Source of the DNA: an uncultured Verrucomicrobiota bacterium
GTDB lineage: Bacteria > Verrucomicrobiota > Kiritimatiellia > SS1-B-03-39 > UBA6053
Length of the DNA: 44,377 nt
Direction of reading: 5' to 3'
Assembly: GCA_937127435.1 (NCBI GenBank)
Contig: CAKZLZ010000071.1
Location: 1-44,377 of the forward strand
Within the stretch, counting starts at the first letter, position 1, and each line of letters begins with the position of its first letter. The notes beneath the pieces were generated by a model that did not search any database, was not told where the DNA came from, and was given only the letters and a program-made list of their open reading frames with translations. Below, piece by piece: positions 33,176 through 41,107 of the stretch. The translations under genes and the position numbers were made by a program.

Positions 33176-33394
33176 ATGAAATACACTGATCAATTCGCGG
33201 TCAATAAATCTGTGATGGAGGTCTGTCATTTTACGGACACCCATGATGAAGATGATGTGGCTTTTTGGCGTTCGCGCCCTCCGATTGAACGGCTGATCGC
33301 TCTCGAAACTCTTCGTCAATCGCTTTATGACTATGATCCCGATACCCAAAGAATTTCTTCATTTTTTGAAGTTATTAGACCAACACAAGGTTAA
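33176..33394 (+). CDS. Putative antitoxin of a nucleotidyltransferase pair
   Basis: 72 residues. The pattern VCHFTDTHDEDDVAFWRSRPPIERL, then LETLRQSLYDYDPDTQR, is typical of the small proteins encoded just before nucleotidyltransferases of the AbiEii/MNT type. There is no membrane segment. It overlaps the next gene by 68 bases. The annotation of antitoxin is by neighbour and family pattern; no ribosome site is visible. Confidence 0.65.
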   Translation: MKYTDQFAVNKSVMEVCHFTDTHDEDDVAFWRSRPPIERLIALETLRQSLYDYDPDTQRISSFFEVIRPTQG

Positions 33395-33752
33395 ATATCT
33401 TTTAATTGGTGGTTATGCCGTTGCCTACTACGGTTATGTCAGAGCAACTGGAGACATGGATGTATATGTCGAATGTAGCTCTAAAAATGCCCAATCCATA
33501 GTTAAGGCTTGCCAGGTATTTGGTTTAGGAGAAGCCGTAACTCCTGACTTATTTACAGAATCCGGGAATGTCGTTCGTTTTGGTCTTCCCCCTATGCGCC
33601 TTGAAGTTTTGAATGAAATTAGCGGAGTGAAATTCCAGGAATGTTGGAAGAATAGAGAATCCTTGGTTATCAAAGATCAGAATATTCCAGTAATTTGCTT
33701 AAAAGATTTATTAAAAAAAAAGAAATGTCCGGGCGAACCAAAGATAAATTAG
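33327..33752 (+). CDS. Nucleotidyltransferase with -1 shift near its C-terminus
   Basis: 141 residues as read. The MNT/AbiEii-type active site is GGYAVAYYGYVRATGDMDVYV, with Asp residues for two metals; the His often seen before GY is Tyr here. The C-terminus is abnormal: ICLKDLLKKKKCPGEPKIN ends at 33752. If reading slips back one base at the A9 tract (33713-33721), the frame continues EMSGRTKDKLDIEMLREKPD to the stop at 33782-33784, which is the usual family ending. The shift site is A AAA AAG in the correct phase, as in dnaX. Start at 33327 or 33333. Predicted product without slippage is truncated, so this may be a programmed shift or a mutation. Confidence 0.7.
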   Translation: MTMIPIPKEFLHFLKLLDQHKVKYLLIGGYAVAYYGYVRATGDMDVYVECSSKNAQSIVKACQVFGLGEAVTPDLFTESGNVVRFGLPPMRLEVLNEISGVKFQECWKNRESLVIKDQNIPVICLKDLLKKKKCPGEPKIN

Positions 33753-33784
33753 ACATCGAAATGCTTAGAGAAAAACCTGATTAA
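33713..33784 (+). other. Possible -1 frameshift site and downstream frame
   Basis: The zero-frame codons are AAA AAA AAG, giving the heptamer A AAA AAG. A one-base backward slip leads into 20 further codons that end 2 bases before the ccoI start (33787), a normal operon spacing. No clear downstream pseudoknot was identified. Confidence 0.5.
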
Positions 33785-33786
33785 TC

Positions 33787-36213
33787 ATGCCGAGTACAGA
33801 ACAAGAAAAACCACCCGCAGCCGACATCCCCTGCATTCACTGCAACACCCTCTGCGGCACCACCGGAGTCACCGAAAACGAAAAGCCCTTCTGTTGCAGA
33901 GGCTGTGCCATGGTCTACGCCATCCTGTCCGACAACAACTTGGACCGCTTTTACGATCTGGATAAAAATGCGGGCGTACGGGCGGATCAGGAAGCCGAAG
34001 CCGGCATGTATGATTTCCTTGCCGACCCCGAAGTAAAACGGAAACTCATCGATTTCACCGACGGCCACACCACCCGGGTCAGCTTTCATTTACCTCAAAT
34101 CCACTGCGTGGCCTGCGTCTGGTTGCTCGAACGTCTGTACAAATTAAACGACGGCATCGGCAAACCCGAAGTCAATTTCACCCGCAAAACCCTGACCGTT
34201 CCTTTTAATGAAGAGAAAACCGGATTGGTGGAAATTGCCTCCCTGCTGTCACGCCTGGGATACCCCCCCGAATTCCGTTTGCAGAACCTGGAAAAGAAAT
34301 CGGTCGACCACGCCACCCGCCGGGCCTGGATGCAAATGGGCGTCGCAGGCTTTGCCTTTGGCAATATCATGCTGTTCTCCTTCCCGAATTATTTAGGATT
34401 GCACATGGACGAAACACCCTGGATGCAACCGCTATTCGGCGGCATCAGTCTGATTCTTTCCCTCCCGGTCATGTTCTTCAGCGCCCAGGATTATTTTCGT
34501 TCCGCCTGGCTGGGACTCCGGCATAAAGAAATGAGTATCGATGTCCCCATCGCATTAGGAATTATCGCCCTGTTTGTGCAAAGCAGCTTGGATATTCTTC
34601 TGGATTGGGGCGAAGGATACCTCGACTCCCTGGCCGGACTGGTGTTTTTCCTGCTCATCGGAAAATCCTTCCAGCGCCGCAGCTTTGACGCGCTCTCCTT
34701 CGATCGTGATTACACCAGTTACTTTCCGCTCGCCGCCCTGCGGGTGAATCCGGACGGTACCCGTCATACCACCTCCCTCGATCGTTTGGTGCCGGGCGAC
34801 CGCATTTGCATCCGCAACGGCGAGCTTATCCCCGCGGATGCCATTTTGATTCAGGGTCCGGCCCTGGTGGATTACAGCTTTGTGACCGGCGAATCCAAAC
34901 CCGAAGAACGTCTCACCGGCGAAACCCTTTACGCCGGCGGGCGTCATCACGGCACTCCCATCGAAGTGGATGTGATTAAAGAAGTCAGCCACAGTTATCT
35001 CACCTCCCTCTGGAACCACCAAAGTTTCCGCAAAGAAAACGAGCAGCGTTTTGATCAGATGACCCGGAGCGTCAGCCAGGTTTTCACCTGGGCAGTGCTG
35101 GCGATCGCCCTCCTCACCGCGGGATATTGGGTCTTTCGCGACGCCTCCCAGGCCATGCGCACCCTGTCGGCCGTCCTGATCGTCGCCTGCCCCTGCGCCC
35201 TCGCCCTCTCCGCACCTTTTGCCTTTGGTACCGCCTTGCGGGTGTTTCGACCCTACGGACTCTTTCTAAAAAACGGCTTTGTGGTCGAAGGCATGGCCCG
35301 GGTTCGCCACCTCGCATTCGACAAAACCGGCACCCTCACCCACGGCGGACTGGGCACGGTCAGTTGGCAAGGCAAAGCGCTGGATCACGATCTCTCTTCT
35401 GCAGTGCGGGGACTGGCCGCCGGCTCCACCCACCCGTTAAGCCGCGCCATTGCCTCCCATTTGACCGCGCCCGAACTCCCCCCCGAAAAAATGAATGAAA
35501 TCCCCGGCAAAGGGATCGAAGGCTGGAGTCAGGGCCGGCATTTACGCCTGGGATCCGCCAGCTGGCTGCAGGAATGCGGACTCACCCTCCCCCCCAACAT
35601 CGAAAACGTGCAAACCTGGCTGGCAGTGGATACCGATGTACGGGGAGGATTTGTGTTTGAAGATGCCCCCCGCGAAGGCATGGCCGCCTCCATCCCCGCC
35701 CTCAACCGGCGCTACGATCTTTCGGTCCTCACCGGTGACCGGGCGGCCGGACTGGAACGGCTGCACGAATGGTTCCCCGGCTGCGCGGATGCGCGGCCCG
35801 AACTTTCTCCGGCCGATAAACTTGAGGCCATCGATCAATTGCGGGCCGACGGCAAACCGGTGATGATGCTCGGAGACGGACTCAACGACGCAGGAGCCTT
35901 GCGTCATTCCGATGTCGGCATCGCCGTCACCGAAGACATTCAGGCCTTCAGCCCCGCCTGTGATGCCATCCTCAAAGCCGAAAACCTCTATCTGCTCCCC
36001 AAATTTCTCCGTTTTTCAAGACTGACCACCCGGGTGGTGATTTTAAGCTTCACCATCTCCCTGCTTTACAACGTGGTAGGCATCAGCATCGCCGCCAGCG
36101 GAAATTTATCACCACTCATCGCCGCAATCCTCATGCCTTTAAGCTCTGTCACGGTTTTACTTGTCAGCGTGCTGGGAACCAAAACCGCCGCGCGGATAAG
36201 CGGACTAAAATAA
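33787..36213 (+). CDS. ccoI: Copper-transporting P1B-type ATPase for oxidase assembly
   Basis: 808 residues. The N-terminus has the CcoI/FixI zinc-finger-like region, CIHC (16-19) and CCRGC (about 36-40), followed by a heavy-metal-associated domain with HCVACVWLLE. Eight membrane helices; ion-channel motif CPC in ACPCALAL (about 467), phosphorylation site DKTGTLT (about 511) and GDGLNDAG (about 696). It supplies copper to the CuB site of cbb3 oxidase, whose genes start 1.7 kb downstream. It begins two bases after the stop of the extended nucleotidyltransferase frame. Confidence 0.95.
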   Translation: MPSTEQEKPPAADIPCIHCNTLCGTTGVTENEKPFCCRGCAMVYAILSDNNLDRFYDLDKNAGVRADQEAEAGMYDFLADPEVKRKLIDFTDGHTTRVSFHLPQIHCVACVWLLERLYKLNDGIGKPEVNFTRKTLTVPFNEEKTGLVEIASLLSRLGYPPEFRLQNLEKKSVDHATRRAWMQMGVAGFAFGNIMLFSFPNYLGLHMDETPWMQPLFGGISLILSLPVMFFSAQDYFRSAWLGLRHKEMSIDVPIALGIIALFVQSSLDILLDWGEGYLDSLAGLVFFLLIGKSFQRRSFDALSFDRDYTSYFPLAALRVNPDGTRHTTSLDRLVPGDRICIRNGELIPADAILIQGPALVDYSFVTGESKPEERLTGETLYAGGRHHGTPIEVDVIKEVSHSYLTSLWNHQSFRKENEQRFDQMTRSVSQVFTWAVLAIALLTAGYWVFRDASQAMRTLSAVLIVACPCALALSAPFAFGTALRVFRPYGLFLKNGFVVEGMARVRHLAFDKTGTLTHGGLGTVSWQGKALDHDLSSAVRGLAAGSTHPLSRAIASHLTAPELPPEKMNEIPGKGIEGWSQGRHLRLGSASWLQECGLTLPPNIENVQTWLAVDTDVRGGFVFEDAPREGMAASIPALNRRYDLSVLTGDRAAGLERLHEWFPGCADARPELSPADKLEAIDQLRADGKPVMMLGDGLNDAGALRHSDVGIAVTEDIQAFSPACDAILKAENLYLLPKFLRFSRLTTRVVILSFTISLLYNVVGISIAASGNLSPLIAAILMPLSSVTVLLVSVLGTKTAARISGLK

Positions 36214-36253
36214 TCTAAAGGTAAATCCATCCCGATGCATACCGTATCAGATG

Positions 36254-36444
36254 GGAAATTTACCTGGCAAAACACCAAAAATGATTGTGGAGCAAGCAAG
36301 AATCAGCACCCCATAAATCCATCACTGAATTCACCCATAAATTTACGAGAGGGGGTATTGAGTCTCTCTACGGAATCCAAACACCTGCACTGCAATATTT
36401 TACAAAAAAAATACACGAACGCGTAAATTTACCAGTAAATTTAC
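36254..36444 (+). promoter_or_regulatory. Repeated GTAAATTTAC palindromes
   Basis: A perfect 10-base palindrome GTAAATTTAC occurs twice at 36423-36432 and 36435-36444, 12 bases from start to start. Related sites are GAAATTTACC (36254-36264) and ATAAATTTACG (36339-36348). The spacing, near one helical turn, fits cooperative repressor binding upstream of the gene at 36475. The sequence from 36214 to 36474 is otherwise gene-free. Confidence 0.5.
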
Positions 36445-36474
36445 TGTCGTTCAACATAACGTAATCCTGGAATC

Positions 36475-36876
36475 ATGAAGCATCGCAATACAGCCATTCT
36501 GATCATTCTCTTAGCGGCAGTTTCGTCTCTACTATCCGTATTCATTATGAACTCGGTAGCAAATTCTGAAATCACGAACGCTGTGAAGATTGAAGTAATC
36601 GTAGCCACAGAAGATCTTCCGGTGGGTACGGTTTTAACTGATAGACAGCTTGAAGGAAAAACTGTCTTTCGAGAGTCAGTTGACTCAAAGGTATTCAGAC
36701 TCAACCAGAAAGAATTTATCGTTGGCAAAACTCTCAATTTTCCAGCCCGAAAGGGTGGGCAAATATCTTGGATGCATATTGGAACGGTAGTGGAGGAATC
36801 AAATCAGAAGGCTGAAGATGAGGTCATATCTGTAATCGAGACCTTAAGAAACCCAGATGAAAATGTAGACCAATGA
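36475..36876 (+). CDS. SAF-domain membrane-anchored protein, CpaB-like
   Basis: 133 residues. A single N-terminal membrane helix (about 7-25) is followed by a CpaB/FlgA-type SAF domain: IEVIVATEDLPVGTVLTDRQL, then VGKTLNFPARKGGQISW. CpaB proteins help assemble Flp/Tad pili, but no other tad gene is in the window, so the role is unclear. The C-terminus is acidic (EESNQKAEDEVISV). The start is weakly supported. It sits alone behind the palindromes. Confidence 0.6.
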   Translation: MKHRNTAILIILLAAVSSLLSVFIMNSVANSEITNAVKIEVIVATEDLPVGTVLTDRQLEGKTVFRESVDSKVFRLNQKEFIVGKTLNFPARKGGQISWMHIGTVVEESNQKAEDEVISVIETLRNPDENVDQ

Positions 36877-36991
36877 GTGGTCAGAATATGAACGCAACAA
36901 TAACCATGAGGAAAAAATGACACCAGAGTAACTGAATTTTATTACAGGAATCTCACTCGACGGAATTTTTAACTTCGTGTATCTTTCTTTT

Positions 36992-37273
36992 ATGAATCTT
37001 GAAGAAGTCAAACCTAAAGAAAATTTCCGCTTGTTCCTCCGCTATGATGATGGGGCCAGTGGAGAGGTTGACTTGTCCCGCTACGCGGGACGGGGTGTTT
37101 TTGCCGCTTGGCTGGAACCGGGGGTTTTCGAACAAGTCCGGTTGGCCGATGCCGGTCACCCCGAATGGCCTAAAGGCATTGATCTCTGTCCCGATGCGCT
37201 TTACATGCAGTTGACGGGTAAAAAACCGGATGAAGTTTTCCCCGCTTTAAGTCACCTTCCAGCTCATGCCTGA
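36992..37273 (+). CDS. DUF2442 protein
   Basis: 93 residues. The chain NFRLFLRYDDGASGEVDLSRYAGRGVF, then WPKGIDLCPDALY, is the DUF2442 pattern. It is paired with the DUF4160 gene that overlaps its end; these two families form widespread small two-gene units, often listed as toxin-antitoxin-like. The start is one of two near ATGs (36977 is in frame); the family begins with MNLEEV here. Confidence 0.8.
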   Translation: MNLEEVKPKENFRLFLRYDDGASGEVDLSRYAGRGVFAAWLEPGVFEQVRLADAGHPEWPKGIDLCPDALYMQLTGKKPDEVFPALSHLPAHA

Positions 37274-37526
37274 ACTTTCACGTTTTTATGGCATCGTGAT
37301 CCAAATGTATTTTGATGATCACCCACCCCCTCATTTTCATGCAATTTATGCCGGAAGCAAGGCCGTGTTTGATATCGAGACCTTGGCAATCATTAAAGGC
37401 GAACTCCCTCCAAGAGCCCGGGGACTTGTCATAGAATGGGCATCCATCCATCAAGCTGAATTGAGAGAGGCATTCCACAAGGCCGAAGCGTTTGAGGCAC
37501 CCGGACAGATTCCACCACTTGGTTAA
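37266..37526 (+). CDS. DUF4160 protein
   Basis: 86 residues. MPELSRFYGIVIQMYFDDH, then PPHFHAIYAG is the DUF4160 signature. It overlaps DUF2442 by eight bases. The usual order in this pair is DUF4160 first; here DUF2442 comes first. Activity is not known. Confidence 0.85.
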   Translation: MPELSRFYGIVIQMYFDDHPPPHFHAIYAGSKAVFDIETLAIIKGELPPRARGLVIEWASIHQAELREAFHKAEAFEAPGQIPPLG

Positions 37527-37895
37527 AGGTATGGATTATGACTCAGTTAAGCTGAGGCCGGAACCCGGGTTTCGCGTACCCCTCGCGTGAACGCTTCGGG
37601 TGAACCATCTAAAGATGGAACTCGGAACGTTCCCCCCGGAGGAACACTGCGTTCGGAGTTCAAGTTCGGAGTCCCGTCTTCAGGCGGTTCAACGGAATGC
37701 CTTCAGGCTTCCGGCTTCAGAACCCGGCCGTTTAAAAAATATTTCCCCGACTTCTCTCCCGAGGCTTGACGGGAGGGGGGGAATTGTTATATCGGATATC
37801 TCTTATCCTTTATTGTAAAAATCTATAATTGTGACCTCTCTTTTTTCCCATCCATGTCCTCACGATCCTTTGTGTTTAAAAAAGGATGGCAGCGC
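37527..37895. repeat. Hairpin-rich intergenic element
   Basis: No gene is supported in this 369-base stretch. About 37560-37745 is a chain of short imperfect hairpins (CCATC-TAAA-GATGG, GTTCC...GGAAC, CCGTC-TTCA-GGCGG, GCCTTCAGGC). It is different in sequence from the A/B/C family but of the same type. The last 120 bases are AT-rich and probably hold the promoter of the cco operon; no exact FNR box was found. Confidence 0.5.
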
Positions 37896-38090
37896 ATGAG
37901 TGCGATTTTGATTTTAATTGGCGCAAGCCTTTCGCTTGCACTTTGCTTTTTAGCTGCGTTTCTTTGGTCCGTGCATAAAGGTCAGTTTGATGACCCCGTG
38001 ACCCCGGCCTTACGCATGTTACACGACGACGAAACTTCCCCGCACGCCGAAACCGTGCCCGAACCCTCTGAAAAGGAAACCCCATTATGA
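37896..38090 (+). CDS. ccoS: cbb3 oxidase assembly protein CcoS
   Basis: 64 residues: one membrane helix (ILILIGASLSLALCFLAAFLW) followed by SVHKGQFDDPVTPALRML, the signature of CcoS. It is needed for cofactor insertion in cbb3 oxidase. AAAGGA lies nine bases before this ATG; a longer start at 37854 is in frame but less likely. It overlaps the oxidase gene by four bases. Confidence 0.85.
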   Translation: MSAILILIGASLSLALCFLAAFLWSVHKGQFDDPVTPALRMLHDDETSPHAETVPEPSEKETPL

Positions 38091-40252
38091 GCCAAGTGGA
38101 AACCTTCCGCTACGACAACCGTATTGTACGCGATTTTGCCTTCGCCTCCGTAATCTGGGGTGTGGTCGGCATGCTTGTCGGAGTGATTATTGCCCTGCAA
38201 CTGGTCATCCCCGCCCTGAACCTGGGACCTTTCCTGAGTTTTGGACGTTTGCGCCCTCTTCATACCAACGCGGTGATCTTCGCCTTCGTGGGAAATGCCA
38301 TCTTTATGGGGGTTTACCACTCCAGCCAACGGCTTTGTAAAGCCCGTATGTTCAACGACATCCTGAGTCGCATCCACTTCTGGGGCTGGCAACTCATCAT
38401 TGTATTGGCCGCCATCTCCCTGCCGGCCGGAAAAACCACCACCAAAGAATACGCCGAACTGGAATGGCCGATTGATATTCTTATCACTTTGGTGTGGGTG
38501 GTCTTTGCCATCAATTTCTTCGGCACCATTTGGCGCCGGCGCGAACGCCATATGTATGTGGCCCTGTGGTTCTATATCGCCACCATCGTCACCGTCGCCG
38601 TTTTGCACATCTTTAACTCTCTGGAAGCGCCGGTCACCTTGATGAAAAGTTACTCGGTTTACGCCGGGGTACAGGACGCGCTGGTACAATGGTGGTACGG
38701 TCACAACGCCGTGGCCTTCTTCCTCACCACCCCCTATCTGGGTTTGATGTACTATTACCTGCCGAAAGCCGCCAACCGTCCGGTTTTCAGCTACCGTTTG
38801 TCCATTATCCACTTCTGGGCCCTCATTTTTATCTACATCTGGGCCGGCCCCCATCACCTGCTCTTCACCGCCCTTCCCGATTGGGCGCAGAGTCTGGGTA
38901 TGGTCTTTTCTCTGATGCTGATTGCCCCCAGTTGGGGCGGCATGCTCAACGGACTGCTCACCCTCCGCGGGGCTTGGGATAAAGTCCGTGAAGAACCTGT
39001 TTTGAAATTCCTGGTCGTCGGTATCACCTCCTACGGGATGGCCACCCTCGAAGGGCCCCTGCTCTCCATTAAATCCGTCAACGCCCTCTCCCACTACACC
39101 GACTGGACCATTGCCCACGTCCACGTGGGCGCCCTCGGCTGGAACGGTTTTATGACCTTCGGGATTCTCTATTGGCTGATCCCCCAGCTCTACCGCACCG
39201 AACTTTACAGTAAAAAATGGGCCAACATCCATTTCTGGATCGGCCTCACCGGCATCCTGATCTACGTGGTGCCCCTGTATTGGGCCGGCGTCACCCAGAG
39301 TCTGATGTGGAAACAGTTCACCGACGAAGGCGTGCTCGCCTACCCCAACTTCCTGAGCACCGTCACCAACATCATTCCTTTCTATGCCATGCGCGCCGTC
39401 GGCGGCACCCTCTTCCTCGGCAGTACCATCTTTATGGCGGTCAACCTCTGGAAAACCATTCAGAAAGGTGATTTCGAGGCCGAAACCGAAGCGTCAGCCC
39501 CGGCGCTGCGCGACCAGCCTATGCCTTCCGCTGAATACGAAGACCACGCCTACAAACACCGTAAACTGGAACGTTTACCCTTCCTGTTCACCGTATTGAG
39601 TATCCTCGCGATTCTGATTGGCGGACTGGTCGAACTCGTCCCGCTCTACCTGATCAAATCCAACGTGCCGAGTATGGTCTCCGTGACCCCCTATTCTCCC
39701 TTGGAACTGGAAGGCCGCGATCTCTACATTCGTGAAGGCTGTGTACAATGTCACTCCCAGATGGTGCGTCCCTTCCGTTCGGAAACCGCCCGTTACGGCG
39801 ACTACAGCAAAGCCGGTGAATTCGTGTATGACCATCCCTTCCTTTGGGGATCCAAACGGACGGGACCCGATCTCGCCCGCGAAGGTGTGATCGGCCGCAG
39901 TCACGATTGGCATTACCTGCACATGGAACGTCCGCAATCCACCTCCCCCGGATCCATCATGCCGGATTACCCCTGGCTGCTCCGCAACAAGCTCCGCACC
40001 AAATCCACCTGGAAAAAAATCAAGGTGATGAGCGATCTTGGCGTTCCCTATCCCATGATCGATTACACCCCCGAAGTGGTGCTCTCCCTTCTCGACGAAC
40101 AGGCAGAGGAAATTGCGGCCGAACTTCGCATCAAGATGCCCGAGCGGGCTGAAGAAATTCAGGCCGACCGTGAGATCATCGCGCTGATTGCCTATCTGCA
40201 GCGCCTCGGGGTGGATGCGACCAAAGACGTACCCTTTGAGGAGGAACTCTAA
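38087..40252 (+). CDS. ccoNO: Fused cbb3 oxidase subunits I and II (CcoN-CcoO)
   Basis: 721 residues. Residues 1-about 470 are CcoN: conserved His in HTNAVIFAFVG, WWYGHNAVAFF (CuB ligand region), GPHHLLFTALPDW (His pair) and TIAHVHVGALGW (haem ligands). After a linker (about 470-490) a second membrane helix (about 500-525) leads to CcoO with the haem-c motif CVQCH (about 551) and RPFRSETARYGDYSKAG. CcoN and CcoO are separate proteins in proteobacteria; fusion occurs in some other phyla. It is a terminal oxidase with high oxygen affinity. Confidence 0.96.
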   Translation: MSQVETFRYDNRIVRDFAFASVIWGVVGMLVGVIIALQLVIPALNLGPFLSFGRLRPLHTNAVIFAFVGNAIFMGVYHSSQRLCKARMFNDILSRIHFWGWQLIIVLAAISLPAGKTTTKEYAELEWPIDILITLVWVVFAINFFGTIWRRRERHMYVALWFYIATIVTVAVLHIFNSLEAPVTLMKSYSVYAGVQDALVQWWYGHNAVAFFLTTPYLGLMYYYLPKAANRPVFSYRLSIIHFWALIFIYIWAGPHHLLFTALPDWAQSLGMVFSLMLIAPSWGGMLNGLLTLRGAWDKVREEPVLKFLVVGITSYGMATLEGPLLSIKSVNALSHYTDWTIAHVHVGALGWNGFMTFGILYWLIPQLYRTELYSKKWANIHFWIGLTGILIYVVPLYWAGVTQSLMWKQFTDEGVLAYPNFLSTVTNIIPFYAMRAVGGTLFLGSTIFMAVNLWKTIQKGDFEAETEASAPALRDQPMPSAEYEDHAYKHRKLERLPFLFTVLSILAILIGGLVELVPLYLIKSNVPSMVSVTPYSPLELEGRDLYIREGCVQCHSQMVRPFRSETARYGDYSKAGEFVYDHPFLWGSKRTGPDLAREGVIGRSHDWHYLHMERPQSTSPGSIMPDYPWLLRNKLRTKSTWKKIKVMSDLGVPYPMIDYTPEVVLSLLDEQAEEIAAELRIKMPERAEEIQADREIIALIAYLQRLGVDATKDVPFEEEL

Positions 40253-40461
40253 TGTATAAAGATGTCCTGCGCGCCATGGCGGAAACCGGATTTTATCCGG
40301 TAGTCACCTCGGTCATTCTCGTCGTCTTCTTCCTGTTCTTCAGCGGCATGTTCCTTTGGGTTCTCCGCATCAACAAGAAACACACCGACCATATGGCCGC
40401 CTTGCCCCTGGAAGACGGCACCCAGTTATCCACCAAATCCAGAGAGGCCCGCCATGGCTGA
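40252..40461 (+). CDS. ccoQ: CcoQ-like small subunit
   Basis: 69 residues with one membrane helix (about 17-40) and a polar C-terminus. It begins on the last base of the ccoNO stop (TAATG) and overlaps ccoP by eight bases, the standard ccoQ position. It probably stabilises the complex. Confidence 0.75.
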   Translation: MYKDVLRAMAETGFYPVVTSVILVVFFLFFSGMFLWVLRINKKHTDHMAALPLEDGTQLSTKSREARHG

Positions 40462-41035
40462 ATATGACGAAACAGTCGTTTCCGAACACGACGGAATTAA
40501 AGAACTTGATAATCAGCTGCCCCGCTGGTGGGTGATCCTTTTTCAACTGAGTATTGTTTTTGCCGTGATCTATATGCTCTGGTTCCATGTGCTGGGACTT
40601 GGCAATGATCAGGAAAGCAAATACGCGGATACGGAGGCGCGCGCCGAAGCCGCCCAGGCCGCCCGTCAATCTGAATTAATCGCCAGCATGGATCTGAATG
40701 CACCCTCCACCCTCCCCGAAGTGGTGACCGAAGGGGGCGAAATCTATCAGGCCAACTGCTCCAGCTGTCATCACAGTACCGCCCGCGGACTGATCGGCCC
40801 CAACCTGACTGATGCCTATTGGATCAATGGTTCCGAGTTTGAAGACACCATGCACATTATCGCCAAAGGCAAATTGGAAAAAGGCATGCAGGCCTGGGAA
40901 TCCAGCCTCTCCCTGCGCCAGCGCCACGCGGTTGCCAGTTACCTCTACAGCATTCGCGGCAGCAATCCACCCGACCCCCGTGCACCTGAAGGTGAACTGG
41001 TGGAAGGCTCTGACAGTCCTGAGTACAATATGTAA
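40454..41035 (+). CDS. ccoP: Mono-haem CcoP subunit
   Basis: 193 residues. One N-terminal helix (about 24-46; LPRWWVILFQLSIVF) with the LPRWW motif of CcoP, then a cytochrome c domain with a single CSSCH (about 98-102), GLIGPNLTD, and MQAWES as the distal Met. Most CcoP proteins carry two haem-c domains (about 300 residues); here the first is missing. Function as the electron-input subunit remains likely. Confidence 0.88.
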   Translation: MAEYDETVVSEHDGIKELDNQLPRWWVILFQLSIVFAVIYMLWFHVLGLGNDQESKYADTEARAEAAQAARQSELIASMDLNAPSTLPEVVTEGGEIYQANCSSCHHSTARGLIGPNLTDAYWINGSEFEDTMHIIAKGKLEKGMQAWESSLSLRQRHAVASYLYSIRGSNPPDPRAPEGELVEGSDSPEYNM

Positions 41036-41107
41036 ATTAGGAATCAGAGGGTATAGGTCAGCAATAACACCTGACCTCCGAACTCTGACTTCCGCCCTCC
41101 TAAAAAC

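Noticed and set aside
37587..37818. Two short plus-strand frames in the hairpin region
   Set aside because: They translate palindromic DNA, have no ribosome site and overlap each other.
37982..39232. 416-codon minus-strand frame opposite ccoNO
   Set aside because: It is the antisense shadow of a strongly conserved gene (Gly/His-rich, no domain).
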